From UBA8919 sp041658185 (GTDB taxonomy: Bacteria; Elusimicrobiota; UBA8919), in NCBI GenBank assembly GCA_041658185.1, contig JBBAAR010000016.1, positions 1-41,714 of the forward strand: DNA of 41,714 nt, read 5' to 3'. The notes under the pieces are model-generated. The model saw only the letters and a list, made by a program, of their open reading frames with translations, was not told the DNA's origin and made no database searches. This document shows, one piece after another, positions 23,708-31,063 of the stretch (the stretch's first letter is position 1; each line of letters opens with the position of its first letter). The position numbers and the translations under genes were made by a program.

Positions 23708-24228
23708 TTTTCCTCCGTTTCCTGAAGAATTTCCAAAACTTTTTTTTCAAGTTCCTTTAATCCCTTATCGTTGACAATTTTGTAATCAATAAAATCAAAA
23801 AGTTCCGATTCGGTATTGTCCTGTGTTGTTATGACGGTAGGGCGGGTGACGCCTATGACAAAAACGTCAAAACCCATCTTCTTTGCACGGTTAATAGTTT
23901 CGTCCAATTCCCATGCACGCCGAATACCGTCAATGACGACATCGCCGTCGGCAGGGAGCATATCCAGACAGGCGACACCGGGCGGATAACCGCTATCTGC
24001 CATTTTGTTGCCTTCCGCTATAAGTTCGGCGCGGCAGAAATTATGGTCGGAAAAACGATGCTTTTTTATTTCCTCTACGGTAATACCCGTTAATTTAGAA
24101 ACCCTGCTTAAAATTGCGTCGGAAGAAGACATCCTCTCGCATTTTCTGTACGATGCTATAAACGTTGACACTGTGGTTTTTCCCGACTGCGGGCAATCGC
24201 TTACTACGAGATACAATTTTTTTGGCAT
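23704..24228 (-). CDS. P-loop nucleotide-binding protein (kinase-like), unassigned
   Basis: A 174-residue protein with a Walker A-like loop 'SDCPQSGKTTVSTF' (10-23) and a later strand 'DVVIDGIRRAWELDETINRAK', whose 'VIDGIRR' resembles the lid/Walker B area of dephospho-CoA kinase- or AAA_33-type small kinases. 'VFVIGVTRPTVITTQDNTESELF' splits at about 126-148. No substrate motif is clear. It is translationally coupled to the ferredoxin gene and belongs to the mscS-like/ferredoxin/hcp transcript, so a link to redox or nitrosative stress is possible, but the sequence does not show it. Confidence 0.7.
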   Translation of the reverse strand: MPKKLYLVVSDCPQSGKTTVSTFIASYRKCERMSSSDAILSRVSKLTGITVEEIKKHRFSDHNFCRAELIAEGNKMADSGYPPGVACLDMLPADGDVVIDGIRRAWELDETINRAKKMGFDVFVIGVTRPTVITTQDNTESELFDFIDYKIVNDKGLKELEKKVLEILQETEEK

Positions 24229-24242
24229 AATTTATACAGACA

Positions 24243-24917
24243 CTATTTTTTCTTAAACGCATCAACTATATCGGATATTATTTTGGCGGCGAGGTCTTTT
24301 GAACCGAGTCCGAAAGCAATCGCAAAAGCAAGCCCCATTGAAGCAAATATTATCGTGATGACGGCGTTGATTATCGCGGCTGCAATGTTTAATTGCTCAA
24401 GCGCAATCATTGCGGAAAATACGATTACTATCACTGATACGACTTTACCGAGAATATTTGCATGTGAAATTCCGGCATTCACGGACATAGTGACGATTAC
24501 GGAACTTAAAAACGAAGATAGAAATAATCCGAAAATCAAAATGAAAAGCGCGATGACTACATTAGGGACATAAAGTATGATGCGGTCCATAACCGTACTG
24601 ACCGAAGTAAGCCCCAGTGCGTTTATGGCTGTCGCTATCGCCACAAAAATAATTATCCAATAAAAAATAATCCCTATTATTTCCGAAAGAGTGTGTCTTA
24701 TGCCGCCCTTTTCAAGGAGCTGAGAAAGATTAATTTTTCCGGAAAGCATATCAACTTTCAAAAAAACCAAAACCTTAACAAGAACTTTTTTCAGAACAAC
24801 CGCTAACAGCCATCCGACGAGCAGAATTAACAAGAAGCCCATAAAAGTCGGAACAAATTGGGCAAACTTACCCAACATCATCTTAACCGGCTCTACAAAA
24901 ACAACATTCCAATCCAT
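24243..24917 (-). CDS. MscS-like conserved-TM-helix membrane protein
   Basis: A 224-residue protein from the ATG at 24917 (MDWNVVFVEPVKM), chosen because GGAGGGGAG precedes it; a longer start would include the leader hairpin. It has several membrane helices: about 22-43, 75-100, 115-140, 155-175 and 180-205. Repeats of the 'conserved TM helix' motif (Pfam TM_helix) are suggested by 'FLLILLVGWLLAVVLKKVLVK' and the glycine-rich 'GLAFAIAFGLGSKDLAAKI'. The MscS beta domain is missing. A channel role is inferred from family membership only. Confidence 0.78.
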   Translation of the reverse strand: MDWNVVFVEPVKMMLGKFAQFVPTFMGFLLILLVGWLLAVVLKKVLVKVLVFLKVDMLSGKINLSQLLEKGGIRHTLSEIIGIIFYWIIIFVAIATAINALGLTSVSTVMDRIILYVPNVVIALFILIFGLFLSSFLSSVIVTMSVNAGISHANILGKVVSVIVIVFSAMIALEQLNIAAAIINAVITIIFASMGLAFAIAFGLGSKDLAAKIISDIVDAFKKK

Positions 24918-24933
24918 AATCTCCCCTCCATTT

Positions 24934-24949
24934 GGTCGCCTCAGCGACC
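24934..24949 (-). promoter_or_regulatory. Leader hairpin before the MscS-like gene
   Basis: GGTCGC-TGAG-GCGACC forms a perfect 6-bp stem with a four-base loop, ending just upstream of the ribosome binding site. It may influence translation initiation or mRNA stability. Confidence 0.4.
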
Positions 24950-25012
24950 TCACCATACAACTCCACTCACTATATTTTATATGTTTTATTGCGGTATTAA
25001 CTACAGATTAAA

Positions 25013-25170
25013 AAAGATAATCTTGCAAAATTGCTTTAAAAATATAACTGTCAAAAATATTGAAAGATAGGGTTATCCGTTGCAGCCGATAAATTGACTT
25101 TTAGTAGTTTCATTTTACAAAATTTCCTCAAAAACACAATAAAAAAATCCCTAAATTCTGAAACAGGAAA
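25013..25170 (-). repeat. Direct repeat A downstream of the helicase gene
   Basis: About 158 bp, starting at the helicase stop, related to 28016-28200 in the same orientation. Shared blocks are AAAGATAATCT-GCAAAAT, ACTGTCAAAAAT, and a ~48-bp almost identical stretch (GTAGTTTCATTTTACAAAA onward to AATAAAAAAATCCC). With 24957-25012 (AT-rich, nothing recognised) it fills the space to the MscS-like gene. Confidence 0.75.
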
Positions 25171-27939
25171 TTACTTTTGAGGATTTTCGGCTGTGTAAAT
25201 ATATTCAAGACGGGCGGCGGATTTTACGACGGTTAAAAATCCTTTTTTACCTTTGATGTAATTATCCAAAAAAATATCCTGGCTCTCGAAAAGTTCGTCC
25301 GGTGCGGGAATGTTTCCGAGAAGTTCAGGGTCTATTTTATAAAGCAGTTTTGCCGTCTTAATAGGATAAAGTTTTGTGATTTTACCGGACGAATTATACG
25401 TCCCTACATACTTGGATTTTTCAGAGTCATAATAGGTCGGCAGATTCAACACCCACGACGGCATCGGAAGGATACTAAAACCGCGGTTGTAAAGCCATAA
25501 AGCCCGGGGCGTCTTTATGCCTTCGTCCGGAAATTTCAGCCGTTTCTCTTCTTTTGACACGGTTTTAGATTTTTGAATCGCAAAAAAGTTTGTCGCTCCG
25601 GATTTCAACCCCCGCAAAACAGACGCAGGATTTGTCATCCGGGAAATTTCCTCTTTCGGTTTTGTAATATACAAAAACAAGACGGCAGCCAAAACTAAAA
25701 AGGTTGCAATATTTCCTATTTGACGCGATACAAATTCTTTGAAATGAAAAAAAACACCGGGCTCGACGGGCCGGCCGCTGCTAAAACTTTTTCTAACTAC
25801 CGCATCCGGCTCTAAAAATTCCAAATATCCGGACGGTGGAAGCGCTAACTCCTGATGATTAAGTATCCGTTTCCTTGCATATGTCATATAAAGCCGGTTT
25901 TGAGCACGGGTGACCGACACATAAAAAAGCCGTTTTTCCTCGTCGGTCCTTTTTTCAATTTCCGATTTATCCATTTGGGCTTCCGAGTAATGCTTAAACG
26001 GGAAAATACCGTTTTCAAGCCCCGCTACGAATACCACAGGGAACTCCAGACCTTTTGCCCTGTGAACTGTCGCCAATTTCACCGCATTTTCGCCCTCCGG
26101 ATCCCGCTCTATTGACTGCGGCGGATTTTGAAGCAGCACTAAATGGTTGAGGAATGCACGCAATTTCGCAACAATAGGGAGCGGCTCAGTTGACAACTCA
26201 AACCTGTCTAACATCGCCATAAAATCCCTGAGGTTTTTAATCTCTGACGGTTGAAACGTTTTTTTGGCGTAACCGTGCACCATCATCATCTTCCGGCAAA
26301 AATCAGAAAGTTTTTCAGTTTGATGCCGAGCCGGATTTTTAAAAAAATCTACCATCGCTTTGGCTTTGTCCGGTTCGCGGATATTTTGAAAAAACATGGC
26401 TGCCTTGTCTTCGGACATAAAAATATCTACCGACGGGAAATTTATGTTGAATTTTTGATTCAAATAATAACCCGGAAGGTCGGTCGGCCGGCGGAACGGA
26501 AACACGTTAAAAATAATTTCGGCAGCGATTTGTATTTCTTTGGGCGATTGTCCCGATTTTTCAGTCCTTGAAAATAAAAAATCCGCCAACGACAAAAGCG
26601 AAATTATAACGGAAATTTCTTCCTTATTCCAATATTTTGAGACGCTCATCACCGTTGTTTTGAGTCCCATTTTTTCAAAGATATTTTGTATGCGGGGAAA
26701 CTGAGCCGTAAGCCGCGTCAAAACTGCGACATCGCCAAGCGATTTTATTTCGCCGGTCTTCAGCAAACTTTGTATTTCGCTGGCGATAAATGCCGCTTCA
26801 TTCACATCGTCTTCCGCTTCATAGACAACCGTTTTTTCGCCGCGGGTATCTCTTGCGGACACAAGCGTTTTCCTGTTTTTTTTCGGCTTATCTTTAAAAA
26901 TACCGTTTGCAAGACGAACTATTTCAGATGTAGAACGGTAATTTTTTTCCAACTTCAAAAGTTTGCATTTATCTGCGTACCTGTCCAAAAACCTGCCGAA
27001 ATTTTCCGGAACAGCGCCCTGCCACGAATAAATGGTCTGGTCATCGTCGCCGGTTATAAATAATTTTTTTTCGTTATCTGCAATAATTTCCAAAAATCTA
27101 AGTTCCGCAATGCTTATTTCCTGGAACTCGTCTACAAGTATATATTCCGTCTGGTTAAAATAATTTTTGCGCAAAACATCGTTTTTCTCAAAAAGTTCTA
27201 TCGGTAAATTTACCGCATCCTGGAAATCAACGAAACCGGTGTCTTTTTGTAATTTAACATACTCGGCGTAAAACCTTTCGAGACCTGAAGAGGACAACGA
27301 TGACTCCGCCGGCTTTTTCAGAAAAGATTTTTGGATATGGACATAATTTTTGGCGAGCTCAAGAAAAATATCATCGGCAGGAAGTTTTGATTTTTCCGCA
27401 ACCTGTCTTAAAAACTCTTTAGCCGATAGACCGCTTATAACTTTTCCGTTTTTGGGAAATTCGGGCGGGAGAGAAGCATTGATATTCAAGGCAGACGCGG
27501 CGGCCGGATGCATAAATTTTAACAACAGTTTTAATCCGACGGCGTGAAACGTAGAAACCAGCATCTGTTTTTCATAGTAAGACAGACGATTTTCTTTCAA
27601 CGTTGAATCTATATTCGGGATAACTCCTCCTGAAACAGCAACTTCTTCAAGCAGAGAGAGCACCTGTTTTTTTATTTCCGAGGCGGATTTTTCTGTGAAT
27701 GTTACGGCAAAAATGTTCCGTGGCGGGACGCCGGCAAGAATAAGATATAGAATGCGGAGAATCAAAATGCGGGTTTTTCCCGTGCCGGGACCGGAAAGGA
27801 GCGACAAATGACCGTCTTCTTCGTGATTATGAAAAACCGCTGAAATTTGTCCGTCGTCAAGACCAAAAATAAATTTTTCAAAAATTTGGCGGTTTTTCGG
27901 CGGATTGATTTTCTCAAGATATTTTTGTATATCCTTCAT
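25171..27939 (-). CDS. UvrD/Rep-type superfamily 1A DNA helicase with C-terminal transmembrane segment and tail
   Basis: A 922-residue protein. Helicase motifs are complete: Walker A 'SGPGTGKTRILIL' (49-61), Ia 'VTFTEKSASEIKKQV', II 'YILVDEFQEIS', III 'TGDDDQTIYSWQG', IV 'KLEKNYRST', V 'LATVHRAKGLEFPVVFVAG' and VI 'RLFYVSVTRAQNRLYMTYA'. After motif VI, about residues 741-758 form a clear hydrophobic helix ('IATFLVLAAVLFLYI'), followed by a 164-residue tail with no motif I recognise. UvrD, Rep and PcrA lack such a segment. No Shine-Dalgarno sequence precedes the ATG at 27939; instead a 15-bp palindrome does. DNA unwinding is expected; the membrane attachment and biological role are unknown. 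Confidence 0.88.
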   Translation of the reverse strand: MKDIQKYLEKINPPKNRQIFEKFIFGLDDGQISAVFHNHEEDGHLSLLSGPGTGKTRILILRILYLILAGVPPRNIFAVTFTEKSASEIKKQVLSLLEEVAVSGGVIPNIDSTLKENRLSYYEKQMLVSTFHAVGLKLLLKFMHPAAASALNINASLPPEFPKNGKVISGLSAKEFLRQVAEKSKLPADDIFLELAKNYVHIQKSFLKKPAESSLSSSGLERFYAEYVKLQKDTGFVDFQDAVNLPIELFEKNDVLRKNYFNQTEYILVDEFQEISIAELRFLEIIADNEKKLFITGDDDQTIYSWQGAVPENFGRFLDRYADKCKLLKLEKNYRSTSEIVRLANGIFKDKPKKNRKTLVSARDTRGEKTVVYEAEDDVNEAAFIASEIQSLLKTGEIKSLGDVAVLTRLTAQFPRIQNIFEKMGLKTTVMSVSKYWNKEEISVIISLLSLADFLFSRTEKSGQSPKEIQIAAEIIFNVFPFRRPTDLPGYYLNQKFNINFPSVDIFMSEDKAAMFFQNIREPDKAKAMVDFFKNPARHQTEKLSDFCRKMMMVHGYAKKTFQPSEIKNLRDFMAMLDRFELSTEPLPIVAKLRAFLNHLVLLQNPPQSIERDPEGENAVKLATVHRAKGLEFPVVFVAGLENGIFPFKHYSEAQMDKSEIEKRTDEEKRLFYVSVTRAQNRLYMTYARKRILNHQELALPPSGYLEFLEPDAVVRKSFSSGRPVEPGVFFHFKEFVSRQIGNIATFLVLAAVLFLYITKPKEEISRMTNPASVLRGLKSGATNFFAIQKSKTVSKEEKRLKFPDEGIKTPRALWLYNRGFSILPMPSWVLNLPTYYDSEKSKYVGTYNSSGKITKLYPIKTAKLLYKIDPELLGNIPAPDELFESQDIFLDNYIKGKKGFLTVVKSAARLEYIYTAENPQK

Positions 27940-27945
27940 AAAATA

Positions 27946-27982
27946 ATTATGATATTGTTGAAAAACCCAACAATATCATAAT
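27946..27982 (-). promoter_or_regulatory. 15-bp palindrome overlapping the probable helicase promoter
   Basis: A perfect inverted repeat of 15 bp with a 7-nt loop (arms 27946-27960 and 27968-27982) ends six bases before the helicase ATG. On the minus strand a TTGTTG-16-CATAAT pair lies inside it, so it may be an operator over a promoter that starts next to the ATG. As RNA it would be a strong AT-rich hairpin. Confidence 0.55.
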
Positions 27983-28015
27983 AACAACTATTTTTTTCAT
28001 GTATTTAAACTCAAG

Positions 28016-28200
28016 ATTCTAAAGATAATCTGGCAAAATCACTTCAAAATGATTACTGTCAAAAATGTTCAAATGTGGAGAAATCAGTTGCGATTGATTT
28101 ATTTCAAATAAATTGGTTTTCGGTAGTTTCATTTTACAAAATTTCCCGAAAAACACAATAAAAAAAATCCCCACCTTTTCAGCAGGAATTTTTAATTGCC
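28016..28200 (-). repeat. Direct repeat B upstream of the helicase gene
   Basis: About 185 bp related to 25013-25170 in the same orientation (see that entry for shared blocks). On the minus strand it begins where a short frame ends (NQPSGN stop, near 28195-28215). This could be the decayed end of a gene, but that is speculative. The 28201-28289 stretch holds nothing else recognised. Confidence 0.7.
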
Positions 28201-28289
28201 GCTTGGCTGATTATTTCTATTTTAAAATTATATTCATATTTTATTGATATATCTTGCTACTTTTGTTTTTTCAGAAACACATACCGGTG

Positions 28290-28568
28290 TCAAGTCCTTC
28301 GTAATTCCTGTCTTACCCGTTCTGAAAGAAACATTTTTATCAAGGATTGGTAAGGAACATCTCTGGATGTTGCTAGCGCCCTTATCCTTGCCAGCAGATA
28401 TTCGGGCATTCTCAATGAGATAGATTCTGTAGTAGGTTTCAGATTCGGAAAAATAACGCGCTCGGCTTTTGACCAATCAAAATACTTAGAAGTGTCGGCG
28501 CTTGCCCAAAAGTTTCTTTCTTCATCTTCATTTTTAAACTTCGGTATCGGTTTTAATCTTTTTCTCAT
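28290..28568 (-). CDS. brnA: CopG-type antitoxin of a BrnT/BrnA-like pair
   Basis: A 92-residue protein resembling the CopG-type antitoxin family (Pfam CopG_antitoxin): 'PIPKFKNEDEERNFWASAD' (7-25), 'DWSKAERVIFPNLKPTTESIS' split near 31-51, then a ribbon-helix-helix 'ISLRMPEYLLARIRALATSR' (about 50-69) and 'VPYQSLIKMFLSERVRQEL'. It should neutralise BrnT and repress the operon. Its start lies 35 bases inside the toxin gene. Toxin-first order is usual for BrnT/BrnA. Confidence 0.88.
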   Translation of the reverse strand: MRKRLKPIPKFKNEDEERNFWASADTSKYFDWSKAERVIFPNLKPTTESISLRMPEYLLARIRALATSRDVPYQSLIKMFLSERVRQELRRT

Positions 28569-28848
28569 ATTCCCTCCTTTCTTTTGCGTGTAGATCTCTT
28601 GCTGATATCACTCGTACCTTTTTGGCTCTGATGATAAATACTATAGACAACTTTCTTCCAACCCTTGTTGTCCCCCAAATCATATACCTTTTTTCGCTGA
28701 CAGAGTGGGTCTCGTCCTTAAAAATGAACGATGGCTCATTACTAAATACTTCCTCTGCCTCTTTGTTTGTTACGTTATGTTTAACCAAGTTTTTTTCAAT
28801 GTTGCCTTTGTCCCAATCAAAAGTAATGGGTTCAGATAGTACCCTCAT
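28534..28848 (-). CDS. brnT: BrnT-family ribonuclease toxin
   Basis: A 104-residue RelE-fold toxin: 'ITFDWDKGNIEKNLVKHNVT' (8-27) is the typical BrnT opening, then 'EAEEVFSNEP' and 'DETHSVSEKRYMIWGTTRVGR', with the C-terminal 'VRVISARDLHAKERREYEK' (about 78-96) carrying the conserved Arg/His residues. BrnT cleaves RNA and is neutralised by its RHH partner. The ATG at 28848 has no ribosome binding site and lies seven bases from a perfect -10 box, so the message is probably leaderless. Confidence 0.92.
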   Translation of the reverse strand: MRVLSEPITFDWDKGNIEKNLVKHNVTNKEAEEVFSNEPSFIFKDETHSVSEKRYMIWGTTRVGRKLSIVFIIRAKKVRVISARDLHAKERREYEKKIKTDTEV

Positions 28849-28854
28849 AAAACT

Positions 28855-28884
28855 AAGTATATCTCAAAAATATACTTTTGTCAA
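28855..28884 (-). promoter_or_regulatory. brnTA promoter with overlapping operator palindrome
   Basis: On the minus strand TTGACA (28879-28884), a 17-bp spacer and TATACT (28856-28861). An inverted repeat AAGTATA-9-TATACTT (28855-28877) covers the spacer and -10 box, well placed for ribbon-helix-helix autorepression. The start codon is seven bases beyond the -10. Confidence 0.82.
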
Positions 28885-29001
28885 GTAGAAAATGATTGTT
28901 GTGAATTTTTTTATTTTAAGGTAGGGTATCAAACAAAATAAGGTTTGTCAATACTCCGGTAAGTGCTTTTAAGTAGAGATTTTTAATTACCCCCGTCCCA
29001 A

Positions 29002-29091
29002 TTATTCCCTTTTTATATCATTAAGCAATACTTTGTAATCTTTTTCTATAACACCGGATGCCTTCGCTCTTTGAATCATATTTTTTTTCAT
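29002..29091 (-). CDS. Possible 29-residue small ORF
   Basis: An ATG-initiated frame, MKKNMIQRAKASGVIEKDYK followed by VLLNDIKRE and a stop. No clear ribosome binding site and no recognised family. It looks like a remnant of a longer coding sequence. The rest of the 320-bp gap between brnT and ygiQ is AT-rich, without other structure that I can name. Confidence 0.25.
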   Translation of the reverse strand: MKKNMIQRAKASGVIEKDYKVLLNDIKRE

Positions 29092-29164
29092 AATAATTTT
29101 ATTCTACAATTTTTTTATCGGATTTTCAAGTGAAGATTCGGTGACGCGGCTTTTAATCTGGGAT

Positions 29165-29215
29165 TGCTTCACGGAGCAGGGTCCCGCTTTGGCGGGATTC
29201 GCAATGACAACCTTG
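29165..29215 (-). repeat. Palindromic element forming the end of the YgiQ coding sequence
   Basis: The minus strand has GTTGTCATTGCGAATCCCG, then a GC-rich hairpin (CCCGCCAAAGCGGG), then GAAGCAATCCCAG. The outer parts match the element at 39581-39621. The last ~15 residues and stop of YgiQ are read through it. Confidence 0.75.
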
Positions 29216-30944
29216 TTGTCATCTGTGCTTTCTTTTTATTTATTGAAAACAATATGATTTCTTTCTGGGCGGCTTTTTTGTTTATGTCTTTTTCCACAAA
29301 AACATTCTCGCACGTATTCGGGTCCTGCTCGGTATAATACATCAGCGTTGAATATGTTGACGGTGTCGGAGTAAATATCTGCAGTTGCTCCGGAATTAAT
29401 TTTAACTCTCTTATCGCAAATTGCTTTAATTTTTTCATCTCCTCAATCCCGCAACCCGGATGCGCCGCGATAAAATAATATGTCAGGAACTGATTTTTTC
29501 CGTACTGTTTATTAAGGTCGTCAAACAATTTTTTAAAATCTTTCAGATAGTTTTTATCCGTCTTTCCCATCCTTTTTAATATAACCTCGCAGGAGTGCTC
29601 GGGCGCTATTTTTAACTGCCCTGAAATATGATGTAAAACAAGTTCCTTCAAATAAGCGTGACCGTATTTTTTATCTTCAAGTACAAGGTCGTGCCGGACA
29701 CCGGATGCCACAAAGACCTTTTTCACACCGGGCAATGCTTTTAATTTTACCAAAAGTTCCAACTGCTTTTTATGACTAAAATTCAACTCTTCGCATATTT
29801 TCGGATAAACACATTTTTTATTTTTACAATGTCCCTGATTTATTTTTTCACTACGGGCACATTCTGTCCCGTACATATTTGCAGTCGGACCGCCCACATC
29901 TGAAATAGAGCCTTTGAAGTCGGGCAGTTCGGTAATTTTTTTCGCTTCATCTAAAATTGACTTCTCGGTTCTGGACACAACAGTAGTCCCTTGATGAACG
30001 GCGATAGAGCAGAAATTACACTCCCCGTAACAGCCCCTGTGGGTAGTAATTGAAAACCTTATTGTCTCCAACGCACGGACCGCTCCGTTTTTTTTATAGT
30101 AAGGATGGACATCCCGCTCAAAATCCATATTGTATATTTCATCCAATTCTTGCGAGGTTATATTATTTTGCGGCGGGTTTTGAACAAGATACCTCGTGTC
30201 CTGCTTCTGGCATAAACCCTTTGCAGTCAACGGGTCATTGTTGGAATAAACTGTCCGGAACATTTCAGTAAATTTTTGTTTGTCAATTTTTACATCCTCG
30301 TAAGAAGGCAGTAAATCATATCCGTCTTTTGCAGAGTCGGAAATATAACAGATTCCGCGGATATGAGCGGTGGATTCATTATTTTTCAGTTTTTCGGCAA
30401 GTTCCAAAACGGCTTTTTCGCCCATACCGTAGACCAATAAATCCGCTTTAGCATCAAACAAGATTGACCTTCTTATTTCATTGTCCCAGTAATCATAGTG
30501 AGGCACTCTTCTTAAACTCGCCTCAATTCCGCCGAGCACAATGGGCTTTGTTGACTTAAAAAATCTTCTGATTAAATTTGAATAAGCGAGGACGGCTCTG
30601 TCAGGTCTTTTGTTATTAACGCCTCCAGGCGTAAAATCATCCTGCTTTCTTCTTTTTTTAGTGGCGGTATAATTTGCAACCATAGAATCAACGCAACCCG
30701 AAGTAACGCCCCAAAAAAGCGACGGCTCACCTAACCGTTTTATATCCGAATCGGTTGCGACATCCGGCTGTGCGATAATGCCGACTTTGTAGCCGGCTTT
30801 ACTAAGTAGTTTTCCGATGACGGCAATTCCGGTATGAGGGCTGTCAATGTAGGTATCGCCCGTAACGAGAATAATATCTAACTTCTCCCATCCGAGATTT
30901 TTAACTTCATCTAAAGTTGTAGGTATAAAATTTTTGTTTGACAT
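29169..30944 (-). CDS. YgiQ-family radical SAM protein (UPF0313)
   Basis: A 591-residue protein. A B12-binding-like N-terminal region ('VTGDTYIDSPHTGIAVIGKLL', split near 29-49) is followed by the radical SAM core with CxxxCxxC in 'TTHRGCYGECNFCSI' (about 304-318), then an extra cysteine cluster 'CKNKKCVYPKICEEL' and the YgiQ-specific 'LKIAPEHSCEVILKRMGK'. Function is unknown across the family. The final residues, 'TRLSLRIPPKRDPAP', come from an inserted repeat. It is divergently transcribed from the YchF-C-like gene and has its own promoter. Confidence 0.92.
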   Translation of the reverse strand: MSNKNFIPTTLDEVKNLGWEKLDIILVTGDTYIDSPHTGIAVIGKLLSKAGYKVGIIAQPDVATDSDIKRLGEPSLFWGVTSGCVDSMVANYTATKKRRKQDDFTPGGVNNKRPDRAVLAYSNLIRRFFKSTKPIVLGGIEASLRRVPHYDYWDNEIRRSILFDAKADLLVYGMGEKAVLELAEKLKNNESTAHIRGICYISDSAKDGYDLLPSYEDVKIDKQKFTEMFRTVYSNNDPLTAKGLCQKQDTRYLVQNPPQNNITSQELDEIYNMDFERDVHPYYKKNGAVRALETIRFSITTHRGCYGECNFCSIAVHQGTTVVSRTEKSILDEAKKITELPDFKGSISDVGGPTANMYGTECARSEKINQGHCKNKKCVYPKICEELNFSHKKQLELLVKLKALPGVKKVFVASGVRHDLVLEDKKYGHAYLKELVLHHISGQLKIAPEHSCEVILKRMGKTDKNYLKDFKKLFDDLNKQYGKNQFLTYYFIAAHPGCGIEEMKKLKQFAIRELKLIPEQLQIFTPTPSTYSTLMYYTEQDPNTCENVFVEKDINKKAAQKEIILFSINKKKAQMTTRLSLRIPPKRDPAP

Positions 30945-30962
30945 ATTTTTTCTCTATTGTTG

Positions 30963-30990
30963 ATTTTACATAATTTCAAGAAAATATCAA
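30963..30990 (-). promoter_or_regulatory. Probable promoter of the YgiQ-family gene
   Basis: On the minus strand TTGATA (30985-30990), a 16-bp spacer and TAAAAT (30963-30968), 18 bases before the ATG at 30944. A weak AGAGA ribosome binding site lies between. Confidence 0.5.
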
Positions 30991-31011
30991 CGGACAAAGA
31001 TAAATTATCTC

Positions 31012-31060
31012 TTGACCGGAACAAAATATAATGGTATAATCAACGCGTTACAACGGAGGT
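31012..31060 (+). promoter_or_regulatory. Strong extended -10 promoter and RBS for the YchF-C-like gene
   Basis: TTGACC (31012-31017), a 17-bp spacer and TATAAT (31035-31040) preceded by TGG, an extended -10. A GGAGGT ribosome binding site at 31055-31060 precedes the GTG start at 31064. Confidence 0.85.
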
Positions 31061-31063
31061 ACT

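Noticed and set aside
25013..28200. Helicase plus flanking repeats as an insertion sequence or transposon
   Set aside because: No transposase or integrase, the flanks are direct and diverged, and no terminal inverted repeats or target duplications are seen.
28234..28476. 80-residue minus-strand ORF overlapping the antitoxin gene
   Set aside because: It is an alternative frame of the CopG-type antitoxin, which has clear family motifs.
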